The position numbers and the translations under genes were made by a program. Of a stretch of 33,418 bases of DNA, positions 7,345-15,351 are shown piece after piece (the first letter of the stretch is position 1; the number at the start of each line of letters is the position of its first letter). Below the pieces are notes generated by a model. It was not told the origin of the DNA and did not search any database. It saw nothing but the letters and a program-made list of their open reading frames with translations. The stretch lies in IMG/VR virus record IMGVR_UViG_3300025890_002524, positions 1 to 33,418 of that record; one strand, written 5' to 3'. Source of the stretch: a virus.

Positions 7345-8151
7345 TTATTCTAGTTCCCCTTCGTAGTTACCCTTCAAATATTCTATGAAAGATTCCGGTT
7401 GTTGTGATAATTGTTCTCTTACATCTTTATCTATTAAATGATTCTCATCCATAATTTCTGTTAACTCTACATTAAGTTCTTTTGCTTTTTTTCTATCAAC
7501 TCTGGTAATTCTATCTCTGGAACCAGCGTAATGGTGGTAAACTAAATCATCGTATATCCCAAAATATAATGAATGCAAATTAATTTTATTAGACCTTTCT
7601 AAAGCGTACCAATCTACATTACTTTCTTTAAACCATTTAATAAGTAAACCCCACCAGTTTGAGTGCCCATCCTCTGACATCTCTCCCATTGCTAAATCCA
7701 ATCTTTGGTTTAAATACTCTCCACGAAAAGCATAGAATGCTGGATGCGGTGCTCTGTAATTCAAATCCCATTCATGTTGTGGTTCGTGAATAGCAATGAA
7801 CTTCTTATCTTGTACTTTGTTAACGAACTCATCAGTTATATCATCAATAAAAAAAGCGTCTGAATCAATTCTAATAACAATATCTTCAGGTTTTAAATTT
7901 TGTTTTATAACAGGAAAAATATGTCTATTACCGTCTGTTGGGTGGTAGTTACCACCTTTATGTATATGCCTACCTTTTTCACGAACTTCAAAATAATCGT
8001 AACAGTCTTTTCTTTTTTCATATACATCGGGATTCATATGTGAAAATATAGCATAACTTTTATATGGTACTTTTATATGTTTTTTAAACGACTCAACTTG
8101 TAAATCAACCCAATAATCATTTTTAAAGTGTAAAGTATATATATGTATCAT
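7345..8151 (-). CDS. Putative GT-A fold glycosyltransferase
   Basis: About 268 residues from ATG 8151, which follows the previous stop by one base and has GGTGGAAG as SD; an in-frame ATG nine codons upstream (8178) lies inside the previous gene and is less likely. It opens MIHIYTLHFKNDYW, has a DxD metal-binding motif in RIDSDAFFI near residue 117, and two Trp/His-rich stretches (HEPQHEW, NWWGLLIKWF) suited to sugar binding. No membrane segment is seen, so it would act in the cytoplasm on a lipid- or protein-linked acceptor. The family is not named with certainty; the DxD-centred layout and glycosyltransferase neighbours support the call. Confidence 0.68.
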   Translation of the reverse strand: MIHIYTLHFKNDYWVDLQVESFKKHIKVPYKSYAIFSHMNPDVYEKRKDCYDYFEVREKGRHIHKGGNYHPTDGNRHIFPVIKQNLKPEDIVIRIDSDAFFIDDITDEFVNKVQDKKFIAIHEPQHEWDLNYRAPHPAFYAFRGEYLNQRLDLAMGEMSEDGHSNWWGLLIKWFKESNVDWYALERSNKINLHSLYFGIYDDLVYHHYAGSRDRITRVDRKKAKELNVELTEIMDENHLIDKDVREQLSQQPESFIEYLKGNYEGELE

Positions 8152-8152
8152 A

Positions 8153-8944
8153 TTAAAATCTTCCACCCTCTGGCGCATTGCCTCTAGGATATTGTTTTAG
8201 TTTTTCTAAGTTATCGATTCCAGGATAAGTATCACCCATATATTCACAATCTTTATAAATTGCTCTGACTAAATCATGGTCTATACTTTCCTTTAAACTT
8301 TCAATCATAATTATAGGCAATCCTAATTTATGTGCGTGGTGATAAGACTCATCGTGGTGGTCAAAAAATCCATACTCTTCCCAATTATCATACAAAGTAG
8401 AATATTTATTCATTCCTTGAGAGTCTGAAAAGTAAAAATATTCCAAACATCTAGGTCGATGCGTCATAAAATTTGCATTCCACGGAAAGTAGATACTGCC
8501 ATCTCTAGGATAATGTTCTAACACCAAATCTGACATAAATGCTTCATCAAACCTCGATGATATTACCCAATCATATTCAAAATTATTTTCTTTTTCAAAT
8601 TCTGATTTTAATTGTATAACTTGTTTAAATCCATACCACCTACTAACTTTGTGGTTGAACCTTGTACACCACTTATCTTTTGTAGATTGTTTTTTCATTT
8701 CAGGTTTAAAATCAATTTGCTCTGAATATTTTGATTTTTTTGGTTTATATATCTCATCAAGTCTATCTTCATAATCAGTAGACCAACTGAATATAAATAC
8801 ATCAACATTATCATTAACATCAAATAAATGTTTTTTATAATGTTCATATCCTATCCTATAATCAATATCTCGTTCCCATGTATAAGACCTTTTATTAGTA
8901 TATAAAAACCCAACAGGTCCAGATAAGCACAATGCTGTTCTCAT
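8153..8944 (-). CDS. Putative glycosyltransferase-like protein
   Basis: A 263-residue protein beginning MRTALCLSGPVGFLY, with NVDVFIFSWSTD near 47-58 and YDWVISSRFDEAF at about 124-136. The opening strand CLSGP, the (D/N)VF-x-x-(S/T)W strand and the SSRFD stretch occur in a poorly characterised group of capsule or O-antigen-associated proteins that look like GT-A enzymes. It is rich in Trp, Tyr and His, with no membrane segments. Strong SD AGGAG; overlap of 4 bases with the GT61 gene upstream and 1-base spacing to the next glycosyltransferase suggest joint expression. A modifying enzyme other than a glycosyltransferase cannot be excluded. Confidence 0.5.
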   Translation of the reverse strand: MRTALCLSGPVGFLYTNKRSYTWERDIDYRIGYEHYKKHLFDVNDNVDVFIFSWSTDYEDRLDEIYKPKKSKYSEQIDFKPEMKKQSTKDKWCTRFNHKVSRWYGFKQVIQLKSEFEKENNFEYDWVISSRFDEAFMSDLVLEHYPRDGSIYFPWNANFMTHRPRCLEYFYFSDSQGMNKYSTLYDNWEEYGFFDHHDESYHHAHKLGLPIIMIESLKESIDHDLVRAIYKDCEYMGDTYPGIDNLEKLKQYPRGNAPEGGRF

Positions 8945-10011
8945 AAAATTTCTCCTAACTTATATTTTAATTTATTAATATCCACATCCCAAGGAGAGTT
9001 CATCCCACCTGAGATTGATAAAGCATTTTCATCGCTTGATTCCTCTACACGACCTACAAATTTGGTATCTTCAAACATATGTAAATTTGTATGATTCAAT
9101 GCATATTCTAAACGTTTATTTATAACAAAAAAATCTGGACTATTAATAGATATCACATTTGTTTCTGGCATACAAAAAATAGCATTTGACATTCCACCAC
9201 CACTTGTTCCAGCCACGTATTTAGCACCCTTAAACATTCCAATTTTATCTTTCATAGAAAGATTTTCACAAAATATCTCTTTGAAGCCATATTGTTTAAA
9301 TAATTCTACAACCTCATCTTCATTAACACACATTCTTTTTTGTGTATAATCAGTTCCAATATTTTCTGTTTTTTCTATTGTCCATGTTCTTCTTGAAATA
9401 TATATCCTTTCTTCATTATATACAGAACCCTTCATTGAACCTAATATTGAAATAATAGCACTGTGTGGTGGTTCTAAGGACATTCTGTTATGAGTCAAAG
9501 ACGAACCAATTATTAGCTTTTTGTATTTAGTATTCTTATTCAAAAAGACTAAATTATTTTTAGTAATACCCAACAAACTTAAAGTTTCGTATACAAATGG
9601 ATATAAATCTTCATTACCCTTTGGAGTACTCACCAACAATTTTAAATCATCAATTTCTTTTTTCAACTCAAAATACGAATAAAGATAAGGAACTGTATCA
9701 TAAATCCAATGAAAATAATTAGCACAATTATAAACAAAATAAAACAATGGTGTTTCTTCTACATTTTCAACATTAGTATTATTACAATTCCAATCCATAG
9801 TTTCTTCATATATCGTACCTCTGCCAAGTGACATAAATCTTTCTATCGTAGGAAGAAGAAGTTCATTATCTGATTTAATTAATGGTTGAGGATAATGTTC
9901 ACTAATACCTTCAATTATACAATCGTTAAAATAACCTACTTTTATACCTCTCTCATTTGATATAGTGCTAATCTCAGCTTTATCTGATTCATCCCAATAT
10001 TTAATTTTCAT
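8941..10011 (-). CDS. GT61-family (DUF563) glycosyltransferase
   Basis: This 356-residue protein shows the signature layout of family 61: NYFHWIYDTVPYLY near 118-131, the phosphate-binding-like IYISRR near 202-207, the EDEVVELFKQYGF helix, LSMKDKIGMF, and AGTSGGGMSNAIF near 270-282 close to the nucleotide-sugar site. Family 61 enzymes transfer pentoses or hexosamines; bacterial members act in capsule and O-antigen assembly. No signal peptide or membrane segment, as expected for a phage-made cytosolic enzyme. The start has a strong GAGGAG SD and overlaps the nucleotidyltransferase upstream by 11 bases. Confidence 0.82.
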   Translation of the reverse strand: MKIKYWDESDKAEISTISNERGIKVGYFNDCIIEGISEHYPQPLIKSDNELLLPTIERFMSLGRGTIYEETMDWNCNNTNVENVEETPLFYFVYNCANYFHWIYDTVPYLYSYFELKKEIDDLKLLVSTPKGNEDLYPFVYETLSLLGITKNNLVFLNKNTKYKKLIIGSSLTHNRMSLEPPHSAIISILGSMKGSVYNEERIYISRRTWTIEKTENIGTDYTQKRMCVNEDEVVELFKQYGFKEIFCENLSMKDKIGMFKGAKYVAGTSGGGMSNAIFCMPETNVISINSPDFFVINKRLEYALNHTNLHMFEDTKFVGRVEESSDENALSISGGMNSPWDVDINKLKYKLGEIL

Positions 10012-10720
10012 ATTTCTTTAGCTCCTCTGGTGTTCCCCAACAATGATATTTTTCAACATCAAATATTTTTATATCTAATTCTGATAATGTATTAAATATA
10101 TTATCAATATAAAATTCACCATTACTTTTAATATTACCATCATATATTCTTCTCACACCATCTAAAAAATACTTAGCTTTTTTAAAATAAAAAGTTCCAA
10201 CAATGGCATGATTATTATATGAATCATCAAACACCTTTTGTTTAACATAAGTTTTTACTAGTATTTCATTATAAACATCCAACCAACTATATGAATTTGG
10301 ATTACTAGCAAAGGATTTATTATTTATCGTAGTCCAAACTATAATATCGGAGTTTAAACTATTATACTTATCCTCATCCCATTCTAAACCATAATCACAA
10401 GAACTAATTAATAGTGGTTCGTCTAAATTTATTTTAGCACCAATAATACCAATTTCAGCAGTACAAGCTTGACCTTCCGTAACCCCATCGATAAGAACAA
10501 TTTTTGAATTTGGATACCTATTATACAATATATCATCTATATTGTATTTTTCCACATGCTTTTTAAGACACACAAAAACATAATTATCACAATCCGGTAA
10601 ACATTTTACAGCTTCACAAATCATATAATCACTATTAACTCTAATTAATGGTTTTGGAACTTCGTAACCGCCCCTCATAAACCTATCACCTCTGCCAGCT
10701 AATGTTATTAAATTTACCAT
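10001..10720 (-). CDS. Sugar-phosphate nucleotidyltransferase-like protein
   Basis: A 239-residue GT-A/NTP-transferase-like protein opening MVNLITLAGRGDRFMRGGYEVPKPLIRV, a G-x-G-x-R variant of the NTP-binding loop followed by the K-P substrate motif. ISSCDYG near 105-111 holds the metal-binding Asp, and it ends with CWGTPEELKKYE like many hexose-1-P nucleotidyltransferases. It is a paralogue of the protein at 11449-12285, sharing the opening and the terminal GTPEE motif, and the two flank a phosphatase and a GDPD-like gene. It likely activates a sugar or polyol phosphate as a CDP or other NDP derivative. It has a weak SD and overlaps the upstream stop. Confidence 0.82.
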   Translation of the reverse strand: MVNLITLAGRGDRFMRGGYEVPKPLIRVNSDYMICEAVKCLPDCDNYVFVCLKKHVEKYNIDDILYNRYPNSKIVLIDGVTEGQACTAEIGIIGAKINLDEPLLISSCDYGLEWDEDKYNSLNSDIIVWTTINNKSFASNPNSYSWLDVYNEILVKTYVKQKVFDDSYNNHAIVGTFYFKKAKYFLDGVRRIYDGNIKSNGEFYIDNIFNTLSELDIKIFDVEKYHCWGTPEELKKYEN

Positions 10721-11151
10721 ACACCTACATAATCAGAACAAATTCCGTAGACATCTGTTCCTTTCCAATTTTTCAATTCTTTTTTATTCAACAAAGGTAT
10801 TATACATTTATCATCAACTTTAGTTAAATTATGAGCCCATATATGTCCATCACTTATTATTGTATAATCTTCATTCTGATGATAAAAAATCCTCATCTCT
10901 GTATTTATTAATTCACTTAGCGATGTAAAATCTTTACAATGTACCCATAACTTATCTTTTCTGTCCAATAACCATTGTAAATCTACATCATATTGTCCAT
11001 AATCATGCCCAAATAAAAAATTATCTTTTTCATATCTAATATCAACTTCAACATTATATCCTAAATCAATAGCTTGTTGGATGTACGATTTTGTATTTTC
11101 TTTTTCAATAGCTACTCCATCTACATTACCTCTATGTGATATTAAAATCAT
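10714..11151 (-). CDS. Short GDPD-like phosphodiesterase domain protein
   Basis: A 145-residue protein with the core motifs of glycerophosphodiester phosphodiesterases: H6-R7-G8, E18-N19-T20, E35-V-D37 and G-H49-D50 in the usual order, followed by WVHCK. Family TIM barrels are usually about 240 residues; this one appears shortened, with the last barrel strands (IWAHN, VYGICSDYVG) compressed, so activity is uncertain. GDPD enzymes cleave glycerophosphodiesters to glycerol-3-phosphate. Sandwiched between a HAD phosphatase and a nucleotidyltransferase, it may help release or edit a polyol-phosphate decoration. ATGA overlap with the upstream gene. Similar short members are, from memory, found in bacterial capsule loci. 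Confidence 0.75.
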   Translation of the reverse strand: MILISHRGNVDGVAIEKENTKSYIQQAIDLGYNVEVDIRYEKDNFLFGHDYGQYDVDLQWLLDRKDKLWVHCKDFTSLSELINTEMRIFYHQNEDYTIISDGHIWAHNLTKVDDKCIIPLLNKKELKNWKGTDVYGICSDYVGVW

Positions 11152-11477
11152 AATTCTTCTATTCTTTTTGTTTTATCGCATATTAACAAATCATAATTTG
11201 GTTTATCACCAACACTTAGTTTGTGATATTTACAGCCCCATTTATTTAATTGGCTTTCAGTCAAAGAATAATAATTTAAATTTGTGATAGAACCCCTAGC
11301 AGTCCAATATACAATTGTATTACCCTCATCATAAAGTTTATTAATTTTATCTATATTATTTTGGTTAGGAATAGCTTCCTCATAAACTCTTTCGTTTTCA
11401 TAAAAACATATAGTCTCATCGATATCAACGTATATTTTAAAATTATCATTATTTAATTTGTGTGATATTCTTTTCAT
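11148..11477 (-). CDS. HAD-superfamily phosphatase (capsule-type, small)
   Basis: A 109-residue minimal HAD hydrolase: motif I is D18-x-D20-x-T22 (YVDIDETIC), motif II is the Thr in YWTARG, and the Lys/acidic end motifs are in GDKPNYDLLICDK. There is no cap domain, as in KdsC-like and capsular phosphatases acting on sugar phosphates. It overlaps the nucleotidyltransferase upstream by 29 bases and the GDPD-like gene downstream by 4. In such loci it dephosphorylates a sugar or polyol phosphate before or after nucleotidyl transfer. SD GGAAAGG is close to ATG 11477. Confidence 0.85.
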   Translation of the reverse strand: MKRISHKLNNDNFKIYVDIDETICFYENERVYEEAIPNQNNIDKINKLYDEGNTIVYWTARGSITNLNYYSLTESQLNKWGCKYHKLSVGDKPNYDLLICDKTKRIEEL

Positions 11478-12285
11478 AACCTTTCCAATAATTATAAGAT
11501 TTTAATAAATCTTTTTCCGATTTAACTTGTGTTCCTGAAATTATAGTATTCCAAGCTTCATAATTTTTAACTTCTTCTGGTGTTCCAAATACTGTAACAT
11601 AATCAGTATCGAATACTCTTACATCTAACCCATCGTTTACTAACAGATTATAAACTAAAGTAACATAATATTCACCATTAGTATGCTTTACTTCATTTTT
11701 TACAGCATTTTGAAAATATTTTTTAACATAAGAACCTTTACTAAAATAATATGTTCCTGTTGATGCATGTTCTTCCCAATGATTATCAGTATATGGTTCT
11801 TTTTCTTTTATCTCTATTAAAGAATCACCCTCTGTTTTACAATAAGCCATATATGTCGAACTAAGTCTGTGTGGGTGGAATCCAGAATGAGTTAATATAC
11901 AACCATCTACATTATTTTTATTAACATAATTTTTAAATTCTCTATAATTCCACAAATAAGGATTATCACAATAACAAACAATTACTTCCTCATCATCGTG
12001 TATACTATCTAAGTGTGGTATAACAGTGAATACAGGTCCTTTTGTATGTTGTGGTACTGACAATATTGTACACCCTCTTTTTATTCCCTGTAAATAAGAT
12101 TCTGTATCATCTGTTCTTAAATGTCTTTCATTGCAGATAAAAATCATCTCATCGTCTTCACCAAACATATTAACAATTCTATCGATTATCTTTTGTCCAG
12201 CAACCTCTATAAATGGTTTTGGAACATTATACCCAGCATCCACAAACCTCTGACCTAAGCCAGCCATTGGTATTATCACCTTCAT
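11449..12285 (-). CDS. Sugar nucleotidyltransferase
   Basis: This 278-residue protein has the NTP-transferase opening MKVIIPMAGLGQRF, followed by the YNVPKPFIEV substrate/Lys motif, CYCDNPYLW near 108-116 with the metal Asp, a THTGxF-like THSGFHPHR stretch, ASTGTYYF, and a closing FGTPEEVKNYEAW. It lacks the LbH repeat domain of GlmU-like enzymes. It is paralogous to 10001-10720 but keeps the better G-x-G-x-R loop, so it is the likelier active enzyme of the two. It probably makes an NDP-sugar for this cluster. SD AAGGAG; coupled to the kinase/aldolase gene by an ATGA overlap. Confidence 0.88.
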   Translation of the reverse strand: MKVIIPMAGLGQRFVDAGYNVPKPFIEVAGQKIIDRIVNMFGEDDEMIFICNERHLRTDDTESYLQGIKRGCTILSVPQHTKGPVFTVIPHLDSIHDDEEVIVCYCDNPYLWNYREFKNYVNKNNVDGCILTHSGFHPHRLSSTYMAYCKTEGDSLIEIKEKEPYTDNHWEEHASTGTYYFSKGSYVKKYFQNAVKNEVKHTNGEYYVTLVYNLLVNDGLDVRVFDTDYVTVFGTPEEVKNYEAWNTIISGTQVKSEKDLLKSYNYWKGYEKNITQIK

Positions 12286-13649
12286 ACTAAACTCCTTCTA
12301 TATTTTTCAGCTTCCATATTTCTAATTTTACTAACCTCATCAGAAGTTAAATACTTAGGTGTTAAACCCACCTCTTTTTGTATATGTAAAATATAATCAT
12401 TTATAGGTTTGTTCTCTTCAACCAATGCCACAGCGTCTGGAAATATAAATTTATCCGAATCAAAATTATTGAATAAATTAGAATAAACAGTAAATGTTTT
12501 TGAATTTTGTATTAACCACTCTTTACATAATTTATTAATCTTCAAACTCATATCTAAGACTTCTTTAAATGTATCTCCACAGCAAATTAAACCATGATTC
12601 TCTAACAACACCACTTTATTATCTGATTTTGTAAATATAGACGCTAGTTCTTTTCCTGGAGAAGCATAAGGTATATAATCAAATTTATCTAAAACATCAT
12701 TTAAGATTTCTTGAGAATCTTGAGAACATAAAATAGTATTAAGATATATTGGATGAGTATGCAAAACAACTGATTCATCGAGTTTTAAATGAAAGCCTAT
12801 TTCCATAGACGGCCTTTTCTGTTGTTCATTTATAGGTATACCATTCAAATCACAAACAGAATATCCGTTTAATATTGATATGTCTGACATAGTATGTCCT
12901 GATGATGTTATTATTATCTTATCATCAAATTTAAATGACAAATTACCACCGGCACCTTGAATCAACTCGTACTCAAAAGATAAACTTCTACAAGTCATTA
13001 AAAAACTTTTATGTAAATCATAAAATTGTTTTACTTTTTTGAATAAATGTTCATTAAATTCATTCACAACTTTGTAATTTAAATCAACAGTTCCATACTT
13101 CTTTTTACTAAAATTTACTATAATATCAGCGTTTTTCATTTGGGGTTGAATGTATTTCTTATCATCTAACTCTCTGTCTTTTATAGTTTTAAGAACTTGA
13201 GCTTCTGTATATCCCCTACTCTGTATGTCTCTACTAAGTTTCCAATCTTTTGTCAACTCATCATCTGTATTGACAAAAATATTTAAGTCTGCTAACTCAC
13301 AAATTTCTTTATCATACAGCGCATGTAAACCTTCGTTAACAATTATATCATGCGAATCTATTACACAATTCTTCGTAAATTTACCTGTGTTGTGATTATA
13401 AACATCTCTTTTTATATGCTTTCCATTGATAAGGTCTATAATTTGTTTTCTACCTACATTTATATTATTCGCGGTTGGATTTAAGTGTGTAAACTTTTTC
13501 CAATTATCATCATGCCTTTCCCATTTATGTAAATCATCCCCACATAAATGTAAAACTTTTTTATCTAACTCAGATAAAACTAAAACTAATATTTTAGCAA
13601 TAGTTGTTTTTCCTACACCAGAACTACCAGAGATATTTATTATTTTCAT
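12282..13649 (-). CDS. Uridine-kinase-like domain fused to a class II aldolase/adducin domain
   Basis: This 455-residue fusion begins with a P-loop kinase of the uridine kinase/phosphoribulokinase superfamily (~1-190): Walker A GSSGVGKTT at 8-16, GDDLHKW, NEGLHALY, and SRDIQSRGYT with IQPQMKNADI near the end. Residues ~200-440 are a class II aldolase/adducin domain: QGAGGNLSF, PSMEIGFH with the catalytic-type Glu, the Zn ligands of HTHP, and LENHGLI with the third His. Known relatives include L-fuculose- and L-rhamnulose-phosphate aldolases and MtnB. A kinase that phosphorylates a keto or polyol sugar and an aldolase or dehydratase that uses it would form a two-step enzyme. ATGA overlap with the carbamoyltransferase. 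The domains are clear, the substrate is unknown. Confidence 0.83.
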   Translation of the reverse strand: MKIINISGSSGVGKTTIAKILVLVLSELDKKVLHLCGDDLHKWERHDDNWKKFTHLNPTANNINVGRKQIIDLINGKHIKRDVYNHNTGKFTKNCVIDSHDIIVNEGLHALYDKEICELADLNIFVNTDDELTKDWKLSRDIQSRGYTEAQVLKTIKDRELDDKKYIQPQMKNADIIVNFSKKKYGTVDLNYKVVNEFNEHLFKKVKQFYDLHKSFLMTCRSLSFEYELIQGAGGNLSFKFDDKIIITSSGHTMSDISILNGYSVCDLNGIPINEQQKRPSMEIGFHLKLDESVVLHTHPIYLNTILCSQDSQEILNDVLDKFDYIPYASPGKELASIFTKSDNKVVLLENHGLICCGDTFKEVLDMSLKINKLCKEWLIQNSKTFTVYSNLFNNFDSDKFIFPDAVALVEENKPINDYILHIQKEVGLTPKYLTSDEVSKIRNMEAEKYRRSLV

Positions 13650-15292
13650 TTTCTCTTTTCCACTAAAATTCCATATTCATAGAAATACAAATAGTCTATA
13701 TTAGTTCCCATAAAACAATTTATAGCATGTTCTGGAGTTTCAACAATTGGTTCTCTGTCATTAAAACTAGTGTTCAAAACAATTGGCACTCCAGTTTTGT
13801 CTTCGAATTTCTTAATAAATTTATAGTACCATTCATTATCATTTTCAGTTACAGTCTGCAATCTAGCCGTACCATTTAAGTGAACCACTGCTGGAACTTT
13901 ATCTTTTGCTTCCTCTTTCCAATCTAATACTGTTGTCATATAAGGACTATCCACATCTTTATAAAACCAATCCTTAACATTTTCTCTTAGTATAGATGGA
14001 GCGAATGGCCTGTACCATTGTCTGTGTTTGACTTTTTCGTTTATTATATCTTTCATATCAGGCCATCTTGGATCACATAATATGCTTCTGTTACCTAACG
14101 CTCTCCTACCTGACTCCGAGCCGCCACCAAATACTGAAATTATGTTTTTTGAAGTCAATAAATCTACTACCATTTCATCTGAAACATTTGTTTCGACATT
14201 TATTTTATCAGAAACTTTATCAATTTCAGAACGTATTTCTTTTTCATCATATGCTCTTCCTAAATATGGTGATGTATTATCTTTCCATTCAATTCTAGGA
14301 TTTCTAAATATTTGATGATAAATAAATTGAGAGCCACCTATAGATAATCCACCGTCATAGGGTACAGGACAAATATAAATTTGTTCTATTTCAGGAAACC
14401 ATTTATACATCTTCCCTACCATTACTGAATTTAAAACAACTCCACCAGACATACATATATATTTAGGTTTACGTTCTTCGATAATAGGAGTCATAATCTC
14501 TTTACAGACAACTTCAGTAGCTCTTTGTAAACCAGCCGCTACATCAAAAGCATCTTGTTCACTTCTTTCAGCAATTGGCTTGTATTTATCTACATTTTTT
14601 TGTGTAGCAGATGAAGGACCACCACCGCCTGCCATAAATGCATTATAAAAGTCTTTCCAGTATTTATCAGAGTCACCTACAGCAGCCATAGCCATAACAC
14701 TCCCAGCTGCTAAACCATGTGGGTGTCCAGATGACAATCCAAATATTTTACCTGTGTAAATTCTCCACGGAGAACCTATAGTTAGAGTTTCCATTGGTAT
14801 TCTTTTAATTGGAGTAATATCTAAACCCTTACCATCCCAAAAAGTAAATGCAGAAGAGAATGTTTCAGTTTCTCCAAATTCACTTTCAATATTCATCCAA
14901 TCATTTTTTTCAGTTCCACTCCCATCAACAGTGATTATCAAAGCTTCGTCATAATTGCTTGAAAAGAAAGCATTAGCCGCGTGAGATTGGTGATGACCGA
15001 CAATAAAATATTTACCATCATTTTTTTCTATCAAAGATTTCATCTTAGTATCGGGTTCTTTTTTAGCTAATATTTCTGGATAAGTTTTTCTAGCTCTCGG
15101 ACAACCATTAACAAAATACTTCGCATCATTAACATCTTCTTCTGGCAACATCTGCAAAGCCATTTCTAAACCATCACCCAACGGTTCTTTTTCTCTTATA
15201 AATCTCTCTAACTCTTCATGTATTATTGGAACACCATTTTCTAAAACACAATAAGAAACATCATGTCCTGATTGAAACCCTATTATTTTCAT
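13646..15292 (-). CDS. NodU/CmcH/TobZ-type carbamoyltransferase
   Basis: This 548-residue protein has the two-domain form of O-carbamoyltransferases. An N-terminal Kae1-like ATPase/transferase fold has GFQSGHDVSYCVLENG (5-20), HHQSHAANAFF with metal-binding His residues, ITVDGSGTE and, later, MSGGVVLNSV. A C-terminal YrdC-like part has GGGSESGRRALGNRSIL, WYRPFAPSIL, LNGTARLQTV and VLNTSFNDREPIVETPEHAI. The family uses carbamoyl phosphate and ATP to make a carbamoyl-adenylate and transfers the carbamoyl group to a sugar hydroxyl (Nod factors, tobramycin, cephamycin). It follows the largest gap in the window, with a fair AAAGG SD. It probably carbamoylates a sugar of the glycan. A role with the Mom-like enzyme is less likely, since Mom makes a different group. 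Confidence 0.94.
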   Translation of the reverse strand: MKIIGFQSGHDVSYCVLENGVPIIHEELERFIREKEPLGDGLEMALQMLPEEDVNDAKYFVNGCPRARKTYPEILAKKEPDTKMKSLIEKNDGKYFIVGHHQSHAANAFFSSNYDEALIITVDGSGTEKNDWMNIESEFGETETFSSAFTFWDGKGLDITPIKRIPMETLTIGSPWRIYTGKIFGLSSGHPHGLAAGSVMAMAAVGDSDKYWKDFYNAFMAGGGGPSSATQKNVDKYKPIAERSEQDAFDVAAGLQRATEVVCKEIMTPIIEERKPKYICMSGGVVLNSVMVGKMYKWFPEIEQIYICPVPYDGGLSIGGSQFIYHQIFRNPRIEWKDNTSPYLGRAYDEKEIRSEIDKVSDKINVETNVSDEMVVDLLTSKNIISVFGGGSESGRRALGNRSILCDPRWPDMKDIINEKVKHRQWYRPFAPSILRENVKDWFYKDVDSPYMTTVLDWKEEAKDKVPAVVHLNGTARLQTVTENDNEWYYKFIKKFEDKTGVPIVLNTSFNDREPIVETPEHAINCFMGTNIDYLYFYEYGILVEKRK

Positions 15293-15320
15293 ATAATTAA
15301 CCTTTACCTTTCAAATAAAT

Positions 15321-15351
15321 ATTAAAATTCAAACCCAAATACAATTTTAAT
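15321..15351. other. AT-only inverted repeat in the longest intergenic gap
   Basis: ATTAAAATT at 15321-15329 is matched by AATTTTAAT at 15343-15351 across a 13-base loop. The repeat spans the stop codon (15349-15347) of the glycosyltransferase and lies upstream of the carbamoyltransferase start. The stem is nine A-T pairs, so it is weak, and there is no GC core or U-run of a standard terminator. It could be a partial terminator or processing site, or chance in AT-rich DNA. Confidence 0.25.

Noticed and set aside
15293-15346. Rho-independent terminator in the longest gap
   Set aside because: The inverted repeat has only A-T pairs and no U-run after it, so it is listed as a weak repeat and not as a terminator.
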